64,000 bases of DNA from Hydrogenobaculum sp. Y04AAS1 (GTDB taxonomy: Bacteria > Aquificota > Aquificia > Aquificales > Aquificaceae), in contig NC_011126.1 of NCBI RefSeq assembly GCF_000020785.1, positions 744,001 to 808,000 of the forward strand, given 5' to 3'. The notes beneath the pieces are model-generated. The model was given only the letters and a program-made list of their open reading frames with translations. It ran no database searches and had not been told where the DNA came from. A program made the translations under genes and the position numbers. Shown piece after piece: positions 38,261 to 50,994 of the stretch. Within the stretch, counting starts at the first letter, position 1, and each line of letters opens with the position of its first letter.

Positions 38261-39259
38261 ATGAAAATAGCTTTTTGTGAACTAGAGAGTTGGGAAATGC
38301 CTTACATAGAAAATTTTGTAGAAGAAAACAATTTGGAGCTTGTATGCTTTTCAAATGAAACGATAGATAAAGTAGAAATTCCCGATGATATAGAAATACT
38401 TAGCGTTTTCATATATTCTAAAATCAGCAAAGACGTGATAGATAGCCTACCTGATTTAAAGCTTATAGCTACTAGGTCTACTGGTTTTGACCATATAGAT
38501 GTAGCTTATGCAAATTCCAAAGGAATAACAGTATGCAATGTACCGTCCTATGGTGAAGAAAGCGTATCTGAATACGCTATAATGCTTATGTTAGCTTTAG
38601 CAAGAAAACTAAGAGAAACTATAGATAACGTAGAAAAGGGCGTATACAAAACATCGAATTTAAGGGGTATTGAACTCGCTGGCAAAACTTTAGGTGTAAT
38701 TGGCACTGGTAGGATAGGCGCAAGAACAGCCCTTTTGGCAAGGTGTTTTGGCATGGACGTTGTTTGCTACGATGCAAGGCAAAACCAAATACTTATAGAT
38801 GCAGGTATAAAGTATTTAGATTTTAACGAGCTTTTATCTGTTTCAGATTTTATCACATTACACGTGCCTTATTTGCCATCAACACATCACCTTATAAATA
38901 TGGACAATATAAAACTTTTCAAAAAAGGAAGTTTTCTTATAAACACATCAAGAGGTAAAGTAGTAGAAACCGAAAGCGTAATATATGGCTTAAAGCAAAA
39001 GATATTGGCTGGAGCTGCCATAGACACTTTTGAATCAGAAGAGGTGGTGATGGAAGAACATCTTTTGTGGAATGAAAACCTGTCTGCAGAAACTCTCAAA
39101 AAAGCCTTAGAGATAAATTACCTCCTCAAACATCCAAACGTTATTATAACACCACACAACGCTTACAATACAAAAGAAGGGCTTCAGAGGATATTGAACA
39201 CTACCTTTGAAAATATACAATCCTTTTTGAAAAATCAGGCTAAGAACGTTGTTAAATAG
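38261..39259 (+). CDS. D-isomer-specific 2-hydroxyacid dehydrogenase, D-lactate-dehydrogenase-like
   Basis: The product has about 332 residues. RSTGFDHID, the NAD-binding GVIGTGRIGARTALLARCFG, NTSRGKVVE and the catalytic histidine in TPHNAYNT mark the family, which includes D-lactate and phosphoglycerate dehydrogenases. I chose ATG 38261 because AGGAGG (38251-38256) sits just before it; a GTG at 38246 would put this site inside the gene. A TATAAT at 38236-38241 gives a normal leader. The substrate is uncertain. Confidence 0.9.
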   Translation: MKIAFCELESWEMPYIENFVEENNLELVCFSNETIDKVEIPDDIEILSVFIYSKISKDVIDSLPDLKLIATRSTGFDHIDVAYANSKGITVCNVPSYGEESVSEYAIMLMLALARKLRETIDNVEKGVYKTSNLRGIELAGKTLGVIGTGRIGARTALLARCFGMDVVCYDARQNQILIDAGIKYLDFNELLSVSDFITLHVPYLPSTHHLINMDNIKLFKKGSFLINTSRGKVVETESVIYGLKQKILAGAAIDTFESEEVVMEEHLLWNENLSAETLKKALEINYLLKHPNVIITPHNAYNTKEGLQRILNTTFENIQSFLKNQAKNVVK

Positions 39260-39275
39260 TATTTTGGTTTTTAAA

Positions 39276-39304
39276 ATGACTGATAAACCAATTTTTAGTA
39301 TAAT
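39276..39304 (+). promoter_or_regulatory. promoter of MCE gene, leaderless type
   Basis: ATGACT-like -35 (39276-39281), 17-nt spacer, TATAAT (39299-39304), then 6 nt to the GTG start at 39311, with no ribosome binding site. Confidence 0.55.
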
Positions 39305-39310
39305 ATAGGT

Positions 39311-40882
39311 GTGAAGTCGAAGTATTTTAAGCTAGGTCTTTTTCTTCTTTTAAGCGCTATAGCTTTTGCTTTCATGGCAATAAGTTTTAGCAGTATAAGA
39401 TATTTTTTTGAAAAATCTAACACATACGAGGCGCTGCTTGACAATGTACATGGTTTAAGCGTTGGAGCAGAAGTAAGAGTAAACGGTGTAAAAGCGGGTA
39501 GAGTTGAAAAGATTAGCTTTAGAAACGGTAAAGTTTTGGTGGTTTTTTCTGTAAAAAAAGATATTCCTATATATAAAGATGCCGAGGTGTCTATAGGTAC
39601 TCTTGGGCTCATGGGAGATAAATACGTATCTGTAGAAGAAGGGCATTCTATATACGGCGAACTTCCGCCAAACAGTATGATAGAAAACATAGGTGTTTCA
39701 TCAGATACGGAATCTCTCATCAAAAATCTAAACAACACCGCTAAGAACTTTTCTGTAGTAGCCTCCAATTTAGCTAGTATAATATCTCAAAATAGGGATC
39801 AAATCCAAGGGATTATTCAAAACCTTGATTCTCTTACCAAAAACCTAAATACTATGGTAGCCCAAAATCAAGACGCTCTTAGACAAACTATCTCTAACTT
39901 AGACATGCTTACTTACCAACTAAACCTTACTCTACCTCAAACTATAGCCGATATAGATAGAACCGCAAAGAATTTAGCTCAAATAACTGGGCAAAACAAA
40001 GAAGATATAAGGACTCTTGTTGAAAATTTAAAAGTCCTTTCTTCTACCTTAAAAGATCAAACTCCTGTTTTGATGGCAAATTTAAATACGCTTTCTCAGA
40101 ATCTGAATAACTTGGTAGTGGAAAATCAAAACGGTGTGCATACATCTATTAAAAATTTTGCTGAACTTTCTAAAAGCCTAAAACAAAGCTCCGATGAGCT
40201 AAACCAAATACTGGCAAAAATAAATACTGGCCAAGGCACATTGGGTAAGCTAGTAAATGATAAAAGTTTATACGCAAATGCAAACGACGCTCTTTCTACA
40301 TTCTCACATTTTGGCAAAATTGTCAACAGGTCAAACCTTTATATAGGTGGTAGATTTGAACTATTTAGAGCTGGTCAATCAAAAGGTATACTGTCTTTAA
40401 AATTTCAACCCAACAACCACGAGTACTATCTTTTTGAAATCGTTGGTAACTCAATGGGTAGAGTTACAACTCAATACATAAACAACAACCCCCAAACCAT
40501 ATATGAGTATAAGCCAGAATATACGTTGCAATACGCCAGAATTTTTAAAGATCCGTTCTTTAGGCCAGGAAAATCTTACTTTGTTGTAAGAGGTGGTTTG
40601 AAAGAATCTACTGGAGCGGTAGGATTTGACTATATATACAACAACAGACTTACATTCACTTCAGATTTGTGGAATTTTGGTAGAAAAGATTATCCTAATA
40701 TGCCAAACCTAAAACCAGATTTACAAATAGGTGCTACATATCAAGTTTTTGGCCCACTTTTTGTAAGGGGTGGTATAACAGATATACTAAACAGTCAACT
40801 TACAGGTGGTTTTATAGGAGCTGGGCTCATGTTTACGGACAACGATTTGAAATATTTGCTTGGAGCAGTAAAAATACCTTAA
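39311..40882 (+). CDS. MCE/MlaD-family lipid-transport protein with beta-rich C-terminus
   Basis: The 523-residue protein starts at a GTG. An N-terminal membrane helix (about 8-27) is followed by an MCE domain (about 38-120: LLDNVHGLSVGAEVRVNGVKAG). A long Asn/Gln-rich coiled coil follows (about 130-320) with repeats of NLDxLTxxLN and VxxNQxxL type. The last 180 residues are beta-rich, with alternating aromatic strands resembling outer-membrane barrel strands. MCE proteins move phospholipids between membranes. The usual MlaE/MlaF partners are not adjacent. Confidence 0.85.
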   Translation: MKSKYFKLGLFLLLSAIAFAFMAISFSSIRYFFEKSNTYEALLDNVHGLSVGAEVRVNGVKAGRVEKISFRNGKVLVVFSVKKDIPIYKDAEVSIGTLGLMGDKYVSVEEGHSIYGELPPNSMIENIGVSSDTESLIKNLNNTAKNFSVVASNLASIISQNRDQIQGIIQNLDSLTKNLNTMVAQNQDALRQTISNLDMLTYQLNLTLPQTIADIDRTAKNLAQITGQNKEDIRTLVENLKVLSSTLKDQTPVLMANLNTLSQNLNNLVVENQNGVHTSIKNFAELSKSLKQSSDELNQILAKINTGQGTLGKLVNDKSLYANANDALSTFSHFGKIVNRSNLYIGGRFELFRAGQSKGILSLKFQPNNHEYYLFEIVGNSMGRVTTQYINNNPQTIYEYKPEYTLQYARIFKDPFFRPGKSYFVVRGGLKESTGAVGFDYIYNNRLTFTSDLWNFGRKDYPNMPNLKPDLQIGATYQVFGPLFVRGGITDILNSQLTGGFIGAGLMFTDNDLKYLLGAVKIP

Positions 40883-42258
40883 CCATACCAATCTTCTAAC
40901 ACATCTTCAAGTATAGCTTCAGCTGGATTTTTATCTGGTATTAAAAGCTTTTCCATTTCCTCAAGTATTTCAATACGCTTTTCATACATCTTGTCTTTAG
41001 TTTTGTTTTGTTTGCTTTTAATCAAATGATCTAATATACTCTTAAAATCTTCAAAATTATCTACTTTATAAGCGTATTCTAAAGCTAATTCGCCTATTTG
41101 ATTTAATGACTGATGAGTCTTTGAATCAAAAAATATCAGAGGTTTCCCAGTAGCCACAGGATACTCCACCAAAAACGAAAGTCCGTCTGTAAGCATAGCA
41201 TCGGATTCAGAAAATATAGAAAAATAATCTCCTCCAGTGTAGATTTCAACGTTTCCCATATTACTAAATTCTTCAAGCCATTTATCGTATTCTTCCTTAT
41301 GCATAATATTATGCTCCATCAAAGATCTTCTTAAAAATGGATGTGGTTTAAAAATAATCTTCATATCCTTGTTTTCTTTTGCCAATCTTGTCATATCTTG
41401 ATAGATTTTATGAAAAACTCCAAAACCAAGCCATCTTTGAGCTACGCTATGATGAGGTGCCCATATCAAAGTAAACATATATTTAGACATTTCTTCTTTT
41501 TGTTTATTCTCTCTAAGATATTTTAACCTATATAGCTTGGTACTACCAACAACTTTCACGTTTTTGGCTTTTAATATTTGATACTTTTCAAAATAACTTT
41601 TGTCAATATCCGTTTGAACATATATTCTATAAGCTAAATTATGAACGTAGGAGTTAAAGTGAAGATCGTCTTGCTCTGGTTTAAAATGCTCTACCAGTGT
41701 AATTGGATAATAAGGAACATATAAAATTTTTGCAAACATGACATATGGTACTTTTAAAGCCAATGGCCTATCGTTATCCCAAGGACTTTGTATAAAAATA
41801 TAATCTGGATTTAACGCTAAAAGAATATCAAGAGCATAGTAAGTATTTTCCATATTAAAAGTTATATGCTCTATACCCTTTATTGTTAGTTCTTTTGATA
41901 CCTCATCAGCCCCTTCTGCTATCATTGCATCTTTAAAATGGTTATTTATAGCTATTACAACTGTATCCACTTTTTCGCAGTTTTTAAAAGTAAAATAAAC
42001 ATCTTCTATATTATAAAAAGCCTGTAAATGATGTATTAAGAACACGACTCTCGGTTTTTTGTTCGAGTTAATTTTTCTTGATATAGCGTATATACCTTGC
42101 TGTAACGTATGAAACTGCTGATAAGACTGGAAAAACAAATCGTTTTTTAACTGTGTTATATTTATTACTGCAAAGTTTTCTAAATTGTTTAAACGTTCTA
42201 TGATAGCTTTTTGATTATCAAGCAACTCTTGTAACTTTTTTGTTATATCTTCTTCCAC
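40879..42258 (-). CDS. CDP-glycerol glycerophosphotransferase-like protein
   Basis: About 459 residues from the chosen GTG. The C-terminal half (WAPHHSVAQRWLGFGVF, IIFKPHPFLRRS, YFSIFSESDAMLTDGLSFLVEYPVATGKPLIFF) matches the CDP-glycerol:poly(glycerophosphate) glycerophosphotransferase/TagF fold, here probably a surface polysaccharide transferase. A longer reading to 42366 would run into 5S rRNA. The GTG at 42258 lies 6 nt beyond a minus-strand TATAAT at 42265-42270. It converges on the MCE gene. Confidence 0.8.
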   Translation of the reverse strand: MEEDITKKLQELLDNQKAIIERLNNLENFAVINITQLKNDLFFQSYQQFHTLQQGIYAISRKINSNKKPRVVFLIHHLQAFYNIEDVYFTFKNCEKVDTVVIAINNHFKDAMIAEGADEVSKELTIKGIEHITFNMENTYYALDILLALNPDYIFIQSPWDNDRPLALKVPYVMFAKILYVPYYPITLVEHFKPEQDDLHFNSYVHNLAYRIYVQTDIDKSYFEKYQILKAKNVKVVGSTKLYRLKYLRENKQKEEMSKYMFTLIWAPHHSVAQRWLGFGVFHKIYQDMTRLAKENKDMKIIFKPHPFLRRSLMEHNIMHKEEYDKWLEEFSNMGNVEIYTGGDYFSIFSESDAMLTDGLSFLVEYPVATGKPLIFFDSKTHQSLNQIGELALEYAYKVDNFEDFKSILDHLIKSKQNKTKDKMYEKRIEILEEMEKLLIPDKNPAEAILEDVLEDWYG

Positions 42259-42264
42259 AAAAGT

Positions 42265-42270
42265 ATTATA
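42265..42270 (-). promoter_or_regulatory. -10 box of glycerophosphotransferase-like gene, leaderless type
   Basis: TATAAT on the minus strand ends 6 nt before the GTG at 42258. It lies just downstream of 5S rRNA, so the gene need not rely on rRNA read-through. Confidence 0.5.
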
Positions 42271-42324
42271 ATAAAAGATTATAAAAAGATTATAAAATAA
42301 AAATAAAAATAAACTTAAATTTAA

Positions 42325-42446
42325 CCCCCGAGGGCGACCTACTTTCCCGTGCCGTTTGCCCAGCACAGTATCATCGGCGCAGAAGGGCTTAACTGCCGGG
42401 TTCGGAATGGATACCGGGTGTTTCCCCTTCGCTATTGCCCGCGGAG
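42325..42446 (-). rRNA. rrf: 5S ribosomal RNA
   Basis: The minus strand shows a 5' arm CTCCGCGGGC and a 3' arm GCCCTCGGGGG that pair as helix I, and the conserved internal segment CCGAACCCGGCAGTTAAGCC. Ends are estimated from this pairing. It follows 23S in the operon. Confidence 0.92.
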
Positions 42447-42462
42447 AATCTTGATTTTTAAT

Positions 42463-42498
42463 TTTATAAGCTCAATAGGTTTGAGAAAGAAGAAGTTA

Positions 42499-42511
<13 letters not shown>
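42463..42511 (-). repeat. 3' arm of 23S rRNA processing stem
   Basis: This arm pairs with 45423-45474. The inner part is the 13-bp helix GTGGGTATGCAAG/CTTGCATACCCAC closing 23S. The outer part is a 24-nt arm with about two mismatches, separated by an unpaired bulge. It should form the RNase III type processing stalk. Confidence 0.75.
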
Positions 42512-45422
<2,911 letters not shown>

Positions 45423-45435
<13 letters not shown>

Positions 45436-45474
45436 TTTAATTACTTCTTCTCTCAAACCTATTCAACTTATAAA
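45423..45474 (-). repeat. 5' arm of 23S rRNA processing stem
   Basis: Complement of 42463-42511, in the spacer between tRNA-Ala and 23S rRNA. The outer TCTCAAACCTATT core is fully complementary to the 3' arm. Confidence 0.75.
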
Positions 45475-45500
45475 GTATGAGCTTCTCCACGTTTTATACA

Positions 45501-45572
45501 TGGAGATGGTGGGATTTGAACCCACGACATCCTGCTTGCAAAGCAGGCGCTCTCCCGCTGAGCTACATCCCC
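45501..45572 (-). tRNA. tRNA-Ala (UGC)
   Basis: A 72-nt cloverleaf on the minus strand: acceptor GGGGATG/CATCTCC, anticodon loop TTTGCAA inside stem CCTGC/GCAGG, T arm GTGGG TTCAAAT CCCAC. CCA is not encoded. It lies between 16S and 23S rRNA as is common for tRNA-Ala. Confidence 0.95.
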
Positions 45573-45592
45573 TTAATACGCATCCCTGATAA

Positions 45593-45667
45593 TGGGCCTC
45601 ACTGGATTTGAACCAGTGACCTTACCCTTATCAGGGGTACGCTCTAACCAAACTGAGCTAGAGGCCC
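45593..45667 (-). tRNA. tRNA-Ile (GAU)
   Basis: A 75-nt cloverleaf on the minus strand: acceptor GGGCCTC/GAGGCCC, anticodon GAT in a CTGATAA loop, T arm CACTGG TTCAAAT CCAGTG. CCA is not encoded. It is the first tRNA after 16S. Confidence 0.95.
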
Positions 45668-45674
45668 TAAGGGT

Positions 45675-45704
45675 TAATAGCTCAATGAGAGGATAGCGTA
45701 GCAA
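45675..45704 (-). repeat. 3' arm of 16S rRNA processing stem
   Basis: TAATAGCTCAATGAGAGGAT and the following 10 bases match the complement of 47306-47335 almost throughout, forming a stalk that encloses 16S rRNA. Confidence 0.75.
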
Positions 45705-45718
45705 GTGTTATCCGTTAA

Positions 45719-47275
<1,557 letters not shown>

Positions 47276-47305
47276 ATTTTATCCATGACTTTTGATGTTA
47301 ATGTA

Positions 47306-47335
47306 TTGCTACGCTATCCTCTTATTCAGCTATTG
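47306..47335 (-). repeat. 5' arm of 16S rRNA processing stem
   Basis: Inverted copy of 45675-45704, with a perfect core GAGGATAGCGTAGCAA, in the rRNA leader. Confidence 0.75.
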
Positions 47336-47347
47336 AAGTACGCTTGC

Positions 47348-47373
47348 TGATAGCCAATGTTTTGAAGCTATCA
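47348..47373 (-). other. hairpin in rRNA leader
   Basis: TGATAGC and GCTATCA form a 7-bp stem with a 12-nt loop just after the predicted transcription start. It could be an antitermination (boxB-like) or processing element. No boxA was recognised. Confidence 0.4.
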
Positions 47374-47390
47374 ACCAATTGAGAATATTA

Positions 47391-47419
47391 AGTATACACA
47401 AATTTTTTCTTTTTGTCAA
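47391..47419 (-). promoter_or_regulatory. rRNA operon promoter
   Basis: TTGACA (47414-47419) and TATACT (47391-47396) on the minus strand with a 17-nt spacer, nearly consensus for the housekeeping sigma factor. It lies 7 nt after the glnE stop codon. Confidence 0.85.
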
Positions 47420-47426
47420 GATGGTG

Positions 47427-50117
47427 TTATATGATGTGGGTTAGATTTGTAGCAAAGGATTTATTCATGTTTTCCAGAAATATGCTTCTTATTTCTTTCA
47501 TGACATCTTTAGTTTCATTGAAGGTTTTTTCTCCAAAATCCATAATACTTAAAGTGGATGTAGAACCTTCTCTTTTTAATCTTAAAGAAGTTTCTAAGCT
47601 TCTTAGATATAAATAAAGTTCTTTTAATCTCTCAAAGAAAGGATAAGTACTTTTCAAGATATCCATAGCTTTTAACATAGAAGGTTCTCTTAGCTTTTCT
47701 TTTAATATATATAACTGAGTAATAAACTCAGCATCCATCATAGATCCTGATGCTAACTTAATATTTATTTTGTCTTTATAATATTTTAGGCTTTTCTCTA
47801 TCTCAAATTTCATATTCAGTGTCTCTTGTACCTCTTTTCCCGTTATATCTTTCTCAAATAAAAACTTATCTACTATGTGTTCAAATTCTTTTTTTAGACC
47901 TTGATCACCGGTAATTACTCTATACCTTGTCCAACTTAGTCTTTCCCAAAATCTTGCTTCATTTTCAAAGTAGTTTTTATAAAACTCAAGAGTGGGGTTT
48001 AGTTCACCTTTTTGACCCATGGGTCTTAACCTAAAATCCACTGCATAAAGATAGCCTTCTTTTGTATGAGTTGTCAGAAACTTTATAAAATCTTGTATAT
48101 AATTTATTGAATTGATCTTTGTCTGATTATCTTTAGCAACAAAGCACAAGTCTAAATCAGAGTTTATGTTTATCTCTTTAGATCCAAGCTTACCAAGGGC
48201 AATTAAAAGAGTGTCTTCTCTTAGCTCAAAACTCCCTTCTAAAACCACCTCTGCCAACTCTGATAGACTTTCAAACAATTTTATTACGTTTTTAGATTTT
48301 GTTATATAGTTAAGTATTATTCTTATTTCCCATGCTCTTTTAAACCTTCTAAAAAGATTTAACTTATCTAGCTCAAGCCCTTTATAGTTATCTAAATCCT
48401 TTTTTATCTTTTCTTTAGTAGGAAAGTCCTGATAAAGGGTCAATATATCTTCTACAGTATCTGGATATCTTGATATCTCTGTGGATATTGTATTTGATGC
48501 TTCAAATATATTTAAAAGGGATTCAAATATACTTTCTTTTTCAAATATTATGCGCCTGCCGGTTTTACTCATTATAAACTTTTCAAGGTTCCTCAAGATA
48601 AGCTCCGGTTCTTTTGATAAATTTATTTTTTTTATAAGTGTCGGTAAATACTCTAAAAACTTTTGCCTTTCTTTTTCCGATAGATACACACCTTCTTTAC
48701 CTTGAAATATCCCCAATATTGAGTTGAAGAAGTTTTTAGGATGCTTTACATTTGGTATACATTGAGAAAACGCCTCAACATCTTCTACTATGACAGCCTC
48801 TTGGCATGGATTTAAACTTATCTTTTTTCTGCTTTTAGGAAGCAAGTTATCAAAAATTTCTCTAACTCTAGATCTGTGCAAAGACAAAACGTTGTTAAAT
48901 TTATCTTTTGAAAAGCCCATAAAAAATGCAAATTTTTCTACATCTTGGTCTTTTAAAACATGATCTTGCACACAATTTTTTATTTGTATAAGATGCTCAA
49001 GTCTTCTTAGAAACGTATACGCCTCCTTTAAAGAATTGCCCTCTTCTTCGGATAATATACCATTTTGCTCTAACTTCATTATAAGTCTATACGTATTGCC
49101 ATCTCTCAAAAGAGGTTTTTTACCTCCAAGAAGAAGAGCCATAGCCTGAAGACTAAATTCTACTTCCCTTATACCACCCTCACCAGTTTTCACATTGTAA
49201 CCTTTTGAAAGGGTTTTCTTTTTTTGTTCTAACTCTATTTTTTCCTTCATAAGAGCGATATTGTCTAAATCTCTTTGATCTATGGATTTTTTAAATACAA
49301 AAGGTATTATGATATTCTTATAAAAACTTGAAAACAAAGACGATTCATCATAAACAGCCCTCGCCCTTATAAGAGCCATCCTTTCCCAAAACCTTCCATA
49401 CATCTCGTAATAGTCTTCAGCAGCCTCTATGCTCATTACTATGGGCCCAGATTTTCCAAAAGGTCTCAAATCTGCATCCGTTATATATATCTCCCCCTCT
49501 TTTGTATTTGTACTTATGCTTTTCATAAAAAGCTTACAAATATTGTCATAGTATTGAGTGTTGTCTTTTGAGAAAAACATAACGTCTATATCTGAATAAA
49601 AATTTAGTTCGTTGGACCCGAGCTTACCCATGCCTATTACTAAAAGTTCCTTTGCGTTGTCGTTTGATATATGCTTAATAAGGCTTTCTATTAGCGCATC
49701 TGCTAAAGCTGAATATTCTAATAGTATATCTTCCAAGTCCTCTGTGTTTAATATATCTTTCGCCACAAGTCTCATGAGCTCTCTTCTTCTATAAAAAGCT
49801 AAAAACTCCTCAAAGCTCATATCAGAGCGCTTATACAGTTCGTTTATCTCTTTTAGATAGGTTTCTTTTGATTTTACCTTATACCAAAGCTCTGGTATAG
49901 TCTCTTCAAATATCGTGGGGTGTCTTAAGATTAATTTTTTTATACAGCTTGATCTTTCTCCCAATTCTAAAAGCAATAAAAATCTTCTTGGATTTAGATA
50001 TGATAAAAGAGTATCTTTATGGGGATGAACTTCTAAAAGCGATTCAAAAAATTGAAGAGCCTCATCTTGATTGTATACTTTGTCTTTTATAAAGTCTATA
50101 TAGCTTTTATCAATCAT
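47427..50117 (-). CDS. glnE: bifunctional glutamine synthetase adenylyltransferase/deadenylase
   Basis: The 896-residue protein has two nucleotidyltransferase domains. The first has GMGKLGSNELNFYSDIDVMFF (first 20 residues shown in the family as GxGKxGxxExxxxSDxD) and the second has ALGKLGSKEININSDLDLCF. Helical regions separate and follow them. It adds or removes AMP on glutamine synthetase in response to nitrogen state. Its start overlaps the thioesterase gene by 8 nt. Confidence 0.95.
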   Translation of the reverse strand: MIDKSYIDFIKDKVYNQDEALQFFESLLEVHPHKDTLLSYLNPRRFLLLLELGERSSCIKKLILRHPTIFEETIPELWYKVKSKETYLKEINELYKRSDMSFEEFLAFYRRRELMRLVAKDILNTEDLEDILLEYSALADALIESLIKHISNDNAKELLVIGMGKLGSNELNFYSDIDVMFFSKDNTQYYDNICKLFMKSISTNTKEGEIYITDADLRPFGKSGPIVMSIEAAEDYYEMYGRFWERMALIRARAVYDESSLFSSFYKNIIIPFVFKKSIDQRDLDNIALMKEKIELEQKKKTLSKGYNVKTGEGGIREVEFSLQAMALLLGGKKPLLRDGNTYRLIMKLEQNGILSEEEGNSLKEAYTFLRRLEHLIQIKNCVQDHVLKDQDVEKFAFFMGFSKDKFNNVLSLHRSRVREIFDNLLPKSRKKISLNPCQEAVIVEDVEAFSQCIPNVKHPKNFFNSILGIFQGKEGVYLSEKERQKFLEYLPTLIKKINLSKEPELILRNLEKFIMSKTGRRIIFEKESIFESLLNIFEASNTISTEISRYPDTVEDILTLYQDFPTKEKIKKDLDNYKGLELDKLNLFRRFKRAWEIRIILNYITKSKNVIKLFESLSELAEVVLEGSFELREDTLLIALGKLGSKEININSDLDLCFVAKDNQTKINSINYIQDFIKFLTTHTKEGYLYAVDFRLRPMGQKGELNPTLEFYKNYFENEARFWERLSWTRYRVITGDQGLKKEFEHIVDKFLFEKDITGKEVQETLNMKFEIEKSLKYYKDKINIKLASGSMMDAEFITQLYILKEKLREPSMLKAMDILKSTYPFFERLKELYLYLRSLETSLRLKREGSTSTLSIMDFGEKTFNETKDVMKEIRSIFLENMNKSFATNLTHII

Positions 50118-50514
50118 TTACAATCCTTATTAAAAAATCTGGTATTTTTGTGAGTTTGCCGTCTTTTACTATGCAATGTTTTGTATTTCCTATCGCACAA
50201 AGTTTATCATCCACATACACTTTATAATCAAAGTAAAGACTAAATTCGTTCTTTATATTCATTGATGTTTCTATGTCAAAAACATCTTGATAAAGAATAG
50301 AACGTTTTATTCTTATGTTTGCTTCTACTAAAACCACAAAAAATCCTTCGTTATGCATCTTGTAGTAAGGGTATCCAAGATTTTCTAACAAAAAACCTCT
50401 AGCCTCTTCAAAATACCTAAAATAGTTTGAATGATGCACTACGCCTTGGGCATCGGTTTCATAAAAGTTTACTTTTCTTGTGTAGGTTGCTTTTTTTCCA
50501 AACATTGCTCGCAC
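50110..50514 (-). CDS. acyl-CoA thioesterase, YbgC/4-hydroxybenzoyl-CoA thioesterase family
   Basis: The 134-residue single hotdog-fold protein has the active-site segment YETDAQGVVHHSNYFRYFEEAR, with the catalytic aspartate and the VHHSNY signature (fewer than 20 residues each shown here). YgbC-type enzymes hydrolyse short acyl-CoAs and often work near the Tol-Pal system. The start is GTG 50514, or ATG 50505, and either overlaps the fur gene. Confidence 0.88.
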   Translation of the reverse strand: MRAMFGKKATYTRKVNFYETDAQGVVHHSNYFRYFEEARGFLLENLGYPYYKMHNEGFFVVLVEANIRIKRSILYQDVFDIETSMNIKNEFSLYFDYKVYVDDKLCAIGNTKHCIVKDGKLTKIPDFLIRIVND

Positions 50515-50930
50515 AATCCAAATATTTCAAGCCTATGATAAGTAGGTAAAAAGTTGTGCTTTAGACAAATCTCTTCTTGTAAATTTTCTATGTCTTCGTT
50601 GAAAAATTCTATGATACGCCCGCAAGAAACACATACGAGATGATCGTGATGACCTTCTTGAGTGCAAAATTCGTATATCGTCTTGTTGTTTTGTTTTATT
50701 ATTTCTTTTATTATACCAAAATCCATTAAAAGTTTTACAGTTCTATATATTGTAGCTCTAGAGGCCAATTTTTGTGTATTTTGGATGTAGTTTACAAGTT
50801 CTTCTATTTCAAAGTGCTTTTTGTAATTTGCTATAACATCTATCAAATCTAGCCTATTTTTCGTTATTTTGTAGTTATGTTTTTTTAGAAAAGCCCTAAA
50901 CTCTTCCTTTAACTTTTTTGTATTCATCAC
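50469..50930 (-). CDS. Fur-family metal or peroxide-responsive repressor
   Basis: The 153-residue protein has an N-terminal winged helix (YKITKNRLDLIDVIANYKKHF, RATIYRTVKLL) and metal site HHDHLVCVSCGRIIEF with a later CEQC zinc pair. Fur, PerR or Zur specificity cannot be assigned. The GTG at 50930 or the ATG at 50927 starts the gene. A -35 TTGCAT and -10 TATATT end 8 nt before the ATG, suggesting a leaderless message. Confidence 0.9.
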   Translation of the reverse strand: MMNTKKLKEEFRAFLKKHNYKITKNRLDLIDVIANYKKHFEIEELVNYIQNTQKLASRATIYRTVKLLMDFGIIKEIIKQNNKTIYEFCTQEGHHDHLVCVSCGRIIEFFNEDIENLQEEICLKHNFLPTYHRLEIFGLCEQCLEKKQPTQEK

Positions 50931-50935
50931 CTAAT

Positions 50936-50964
50936 AATATACTTAATATATACTAAAAATGCAA
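50936..50964 (-). promoter_or_regulatory. fur promoter, leaderless type
   Basis: On the minus strand, TTGCAT (50959-50964), 17 nt, TATATT (50936-50941), then 8 nt to the ATG at 50927. Confidence 0.55.
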
Positions 50965-50984
50965 CGTCATAAAATTTTAGTATA
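50949..50984. repeat. inverted repeat between fur and rdgB
   Basis: TATACTAAAA (50949-50958) and TTTTAGTATA (50975-50984) are a perfect 10-bp inverted repeat with a 16-nt spacer, overlapping both divergent promoters. It could be an autoregulatory Fur operator or only a consequence of symmetric -10 boxes. Confidence 0.5.
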
Positions 50985-50986
50985 AA
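50981..50986 (+). promoter_or_regulatory. -10 box of rdgB, leaderless type
   Basis: TATAAA ends 8 nt before the ATG at 50995, with no ribosome binding site. Confidence 0.5.
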
Positions 50987-50994
50987 ATCATATT

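Noticed and set aside
42301-42324. Intrinsic terminator after 5S rRNA
   Set aside because: The U-rich tail is present, but I could not find a convincing stem beyond four base pairs.
42259-42366. Longer N-terminus for the glycerophosphotransferase-like gene
   Set aside because: It would overlap 5S rRNA and consists of AT-rich leader translated as Phe/Leu/Ile. The GTG at 42258 after a -10 box fits better.
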